NCBI GenBank assembly: GCA_003266065.1
Contig: MUZY01000105.1
Location: forward strand, 1,201-15,495
Source of the DNA: Methanosphaera sp. rholeuAM130
GTDB taxonomy: Archaea; Methanobacteriota; Methanobacteria; Methanobacteriales; Methanobacteriaceae
Length of the DNA: 14,295 bases
Reading direction: 5' to 3'
The notes under the pieces: generated by a model
Databases searched by the model: none
Seen by the model: the letters and a program-made list of their open reading frames with translations, nothing else
Told to the model about the DNA's origin: nothing
Part shown: positions 14,049-14,295 of the stretch, piece by piece
How the letters are laid out: every line of letters starts with the position of its first letter
How positions within the stretch are numbered: the first letter of the stretch is position 1
Translations under genes and position numbers: made by a program

Positions 14049-14295
14049 TCATTATTAATTAAAAAGATTATTTGAATAATGACAGATGTCAATGGGAAAT
14101 TCTTTAAAATGCTATTGAAAGGTTACATTAAGTTACTGACTTAAATAATAGTCGATATTAGTAGAATAACCTATTACATCTACATTAACTTGAAGGATAA
14201 TTTGAGACTTGGCCAAAAATATTTTAAAACAAAAAAAAGTATTACTCATATAAGTCATAAGAAAAAAAAACTTCCATAAACATATATTTTATAAT

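Noticed and set aside
14079..14144. 21-codon plus-strand ORF (MTDVNGKFFKMLLKGYIKLL), faintly like the opening of DAK/YloV-type proteins
   Set aside because: It is too short, has no ribosome binding site, and the reading frames after the stop do not continue the family pattern. The likeness is too weak to call a pseudogene.
1..14295. CRISPR array, insertion sequence or long direct repeats
   Set aside because: I saw no regularly spaced repeats, transposase motifs or terminal inverted repeats. Repeated short strings are only A- and T-runs.

Overview
The window looks like an AT-rich chromosome segment of a Methanobacteriales methanogen, most like the gut-type Methanobrevibacter/Methanosphaera group. 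The reasons are an N-terminal piece of an adhesin-like beta-helix surface protein, a component A2 (AtwA) ATPase for methyl-CoM reductase activation, MfnB of methanofuran synthesis, archaeal-type NadM, PheS and HemB, an archaeal tRNA-Gln without encoded CCA, and a small ORF whose sequence resembles pseudomurein-binding repeats. The species cannot be fixed from the sequence alone. There is no CRISPR array, insertion sequence, phage module or toxin island. Most of the window is core metabolism, and the unusual material is small ORFs and domain oddities attached to it.

Layout. 1-815 (minus, cut by the left edge): N-terminal 271 residues of a secreted adhesin-like protein. 1106-3186 (plus): atwA and an overlapping universal stress protein gene. 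3195-4366 (minus): tRNA-Gln(CTG) followed closely by a cbiZ-type adenosylcobinamide amidohydrolase gene, convergent with usp across 8 bases. 4643-6612 (plus): a tight three-gene unit of nadM, an HD-domain phosphohydrolase and a 79-residue protein resembling 1.5 pseudomurein-binding repeats. 6793-9066 (minus): mfnB then guaB. 9156-11833 (minus): a CitG/MdcB-family gene, pheS and a 49-residue coiled-coil protein, read as one operon. 11956-12090 (plus): a possible 44-residue basic protein. 12099-14004 (minus): speB (agmatinase) then hemB. 14005-14295 has no convincing gene.

How the genes fit together. Several serve methanogenesis cofactors: AtwA acts on methyl-CoM reductase, HemB makes the tetrapyrrole precursor of F430 and cobamides, CbiZ salvages cobinamides, and MfnB makes the methanofuran furan ring. 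NadM, GuaB, PheS, SpeB and tRNA-Gln are housekeeping. The items most worth following are the 49-residue protein whose strong ribosome binding site begins 3 nt after the pheS stop, the repeat-like small protein coupled by ATGA overlap to the HD hydrolase, the CitG-family protein with no visible acyl-carrier partner, the roughly 100-residue C-terminal extension on CbiZ, and the stress protein with an altered ATP motif coupled to atwA. All family assignments come from motif recognition by eye; no database search was run.
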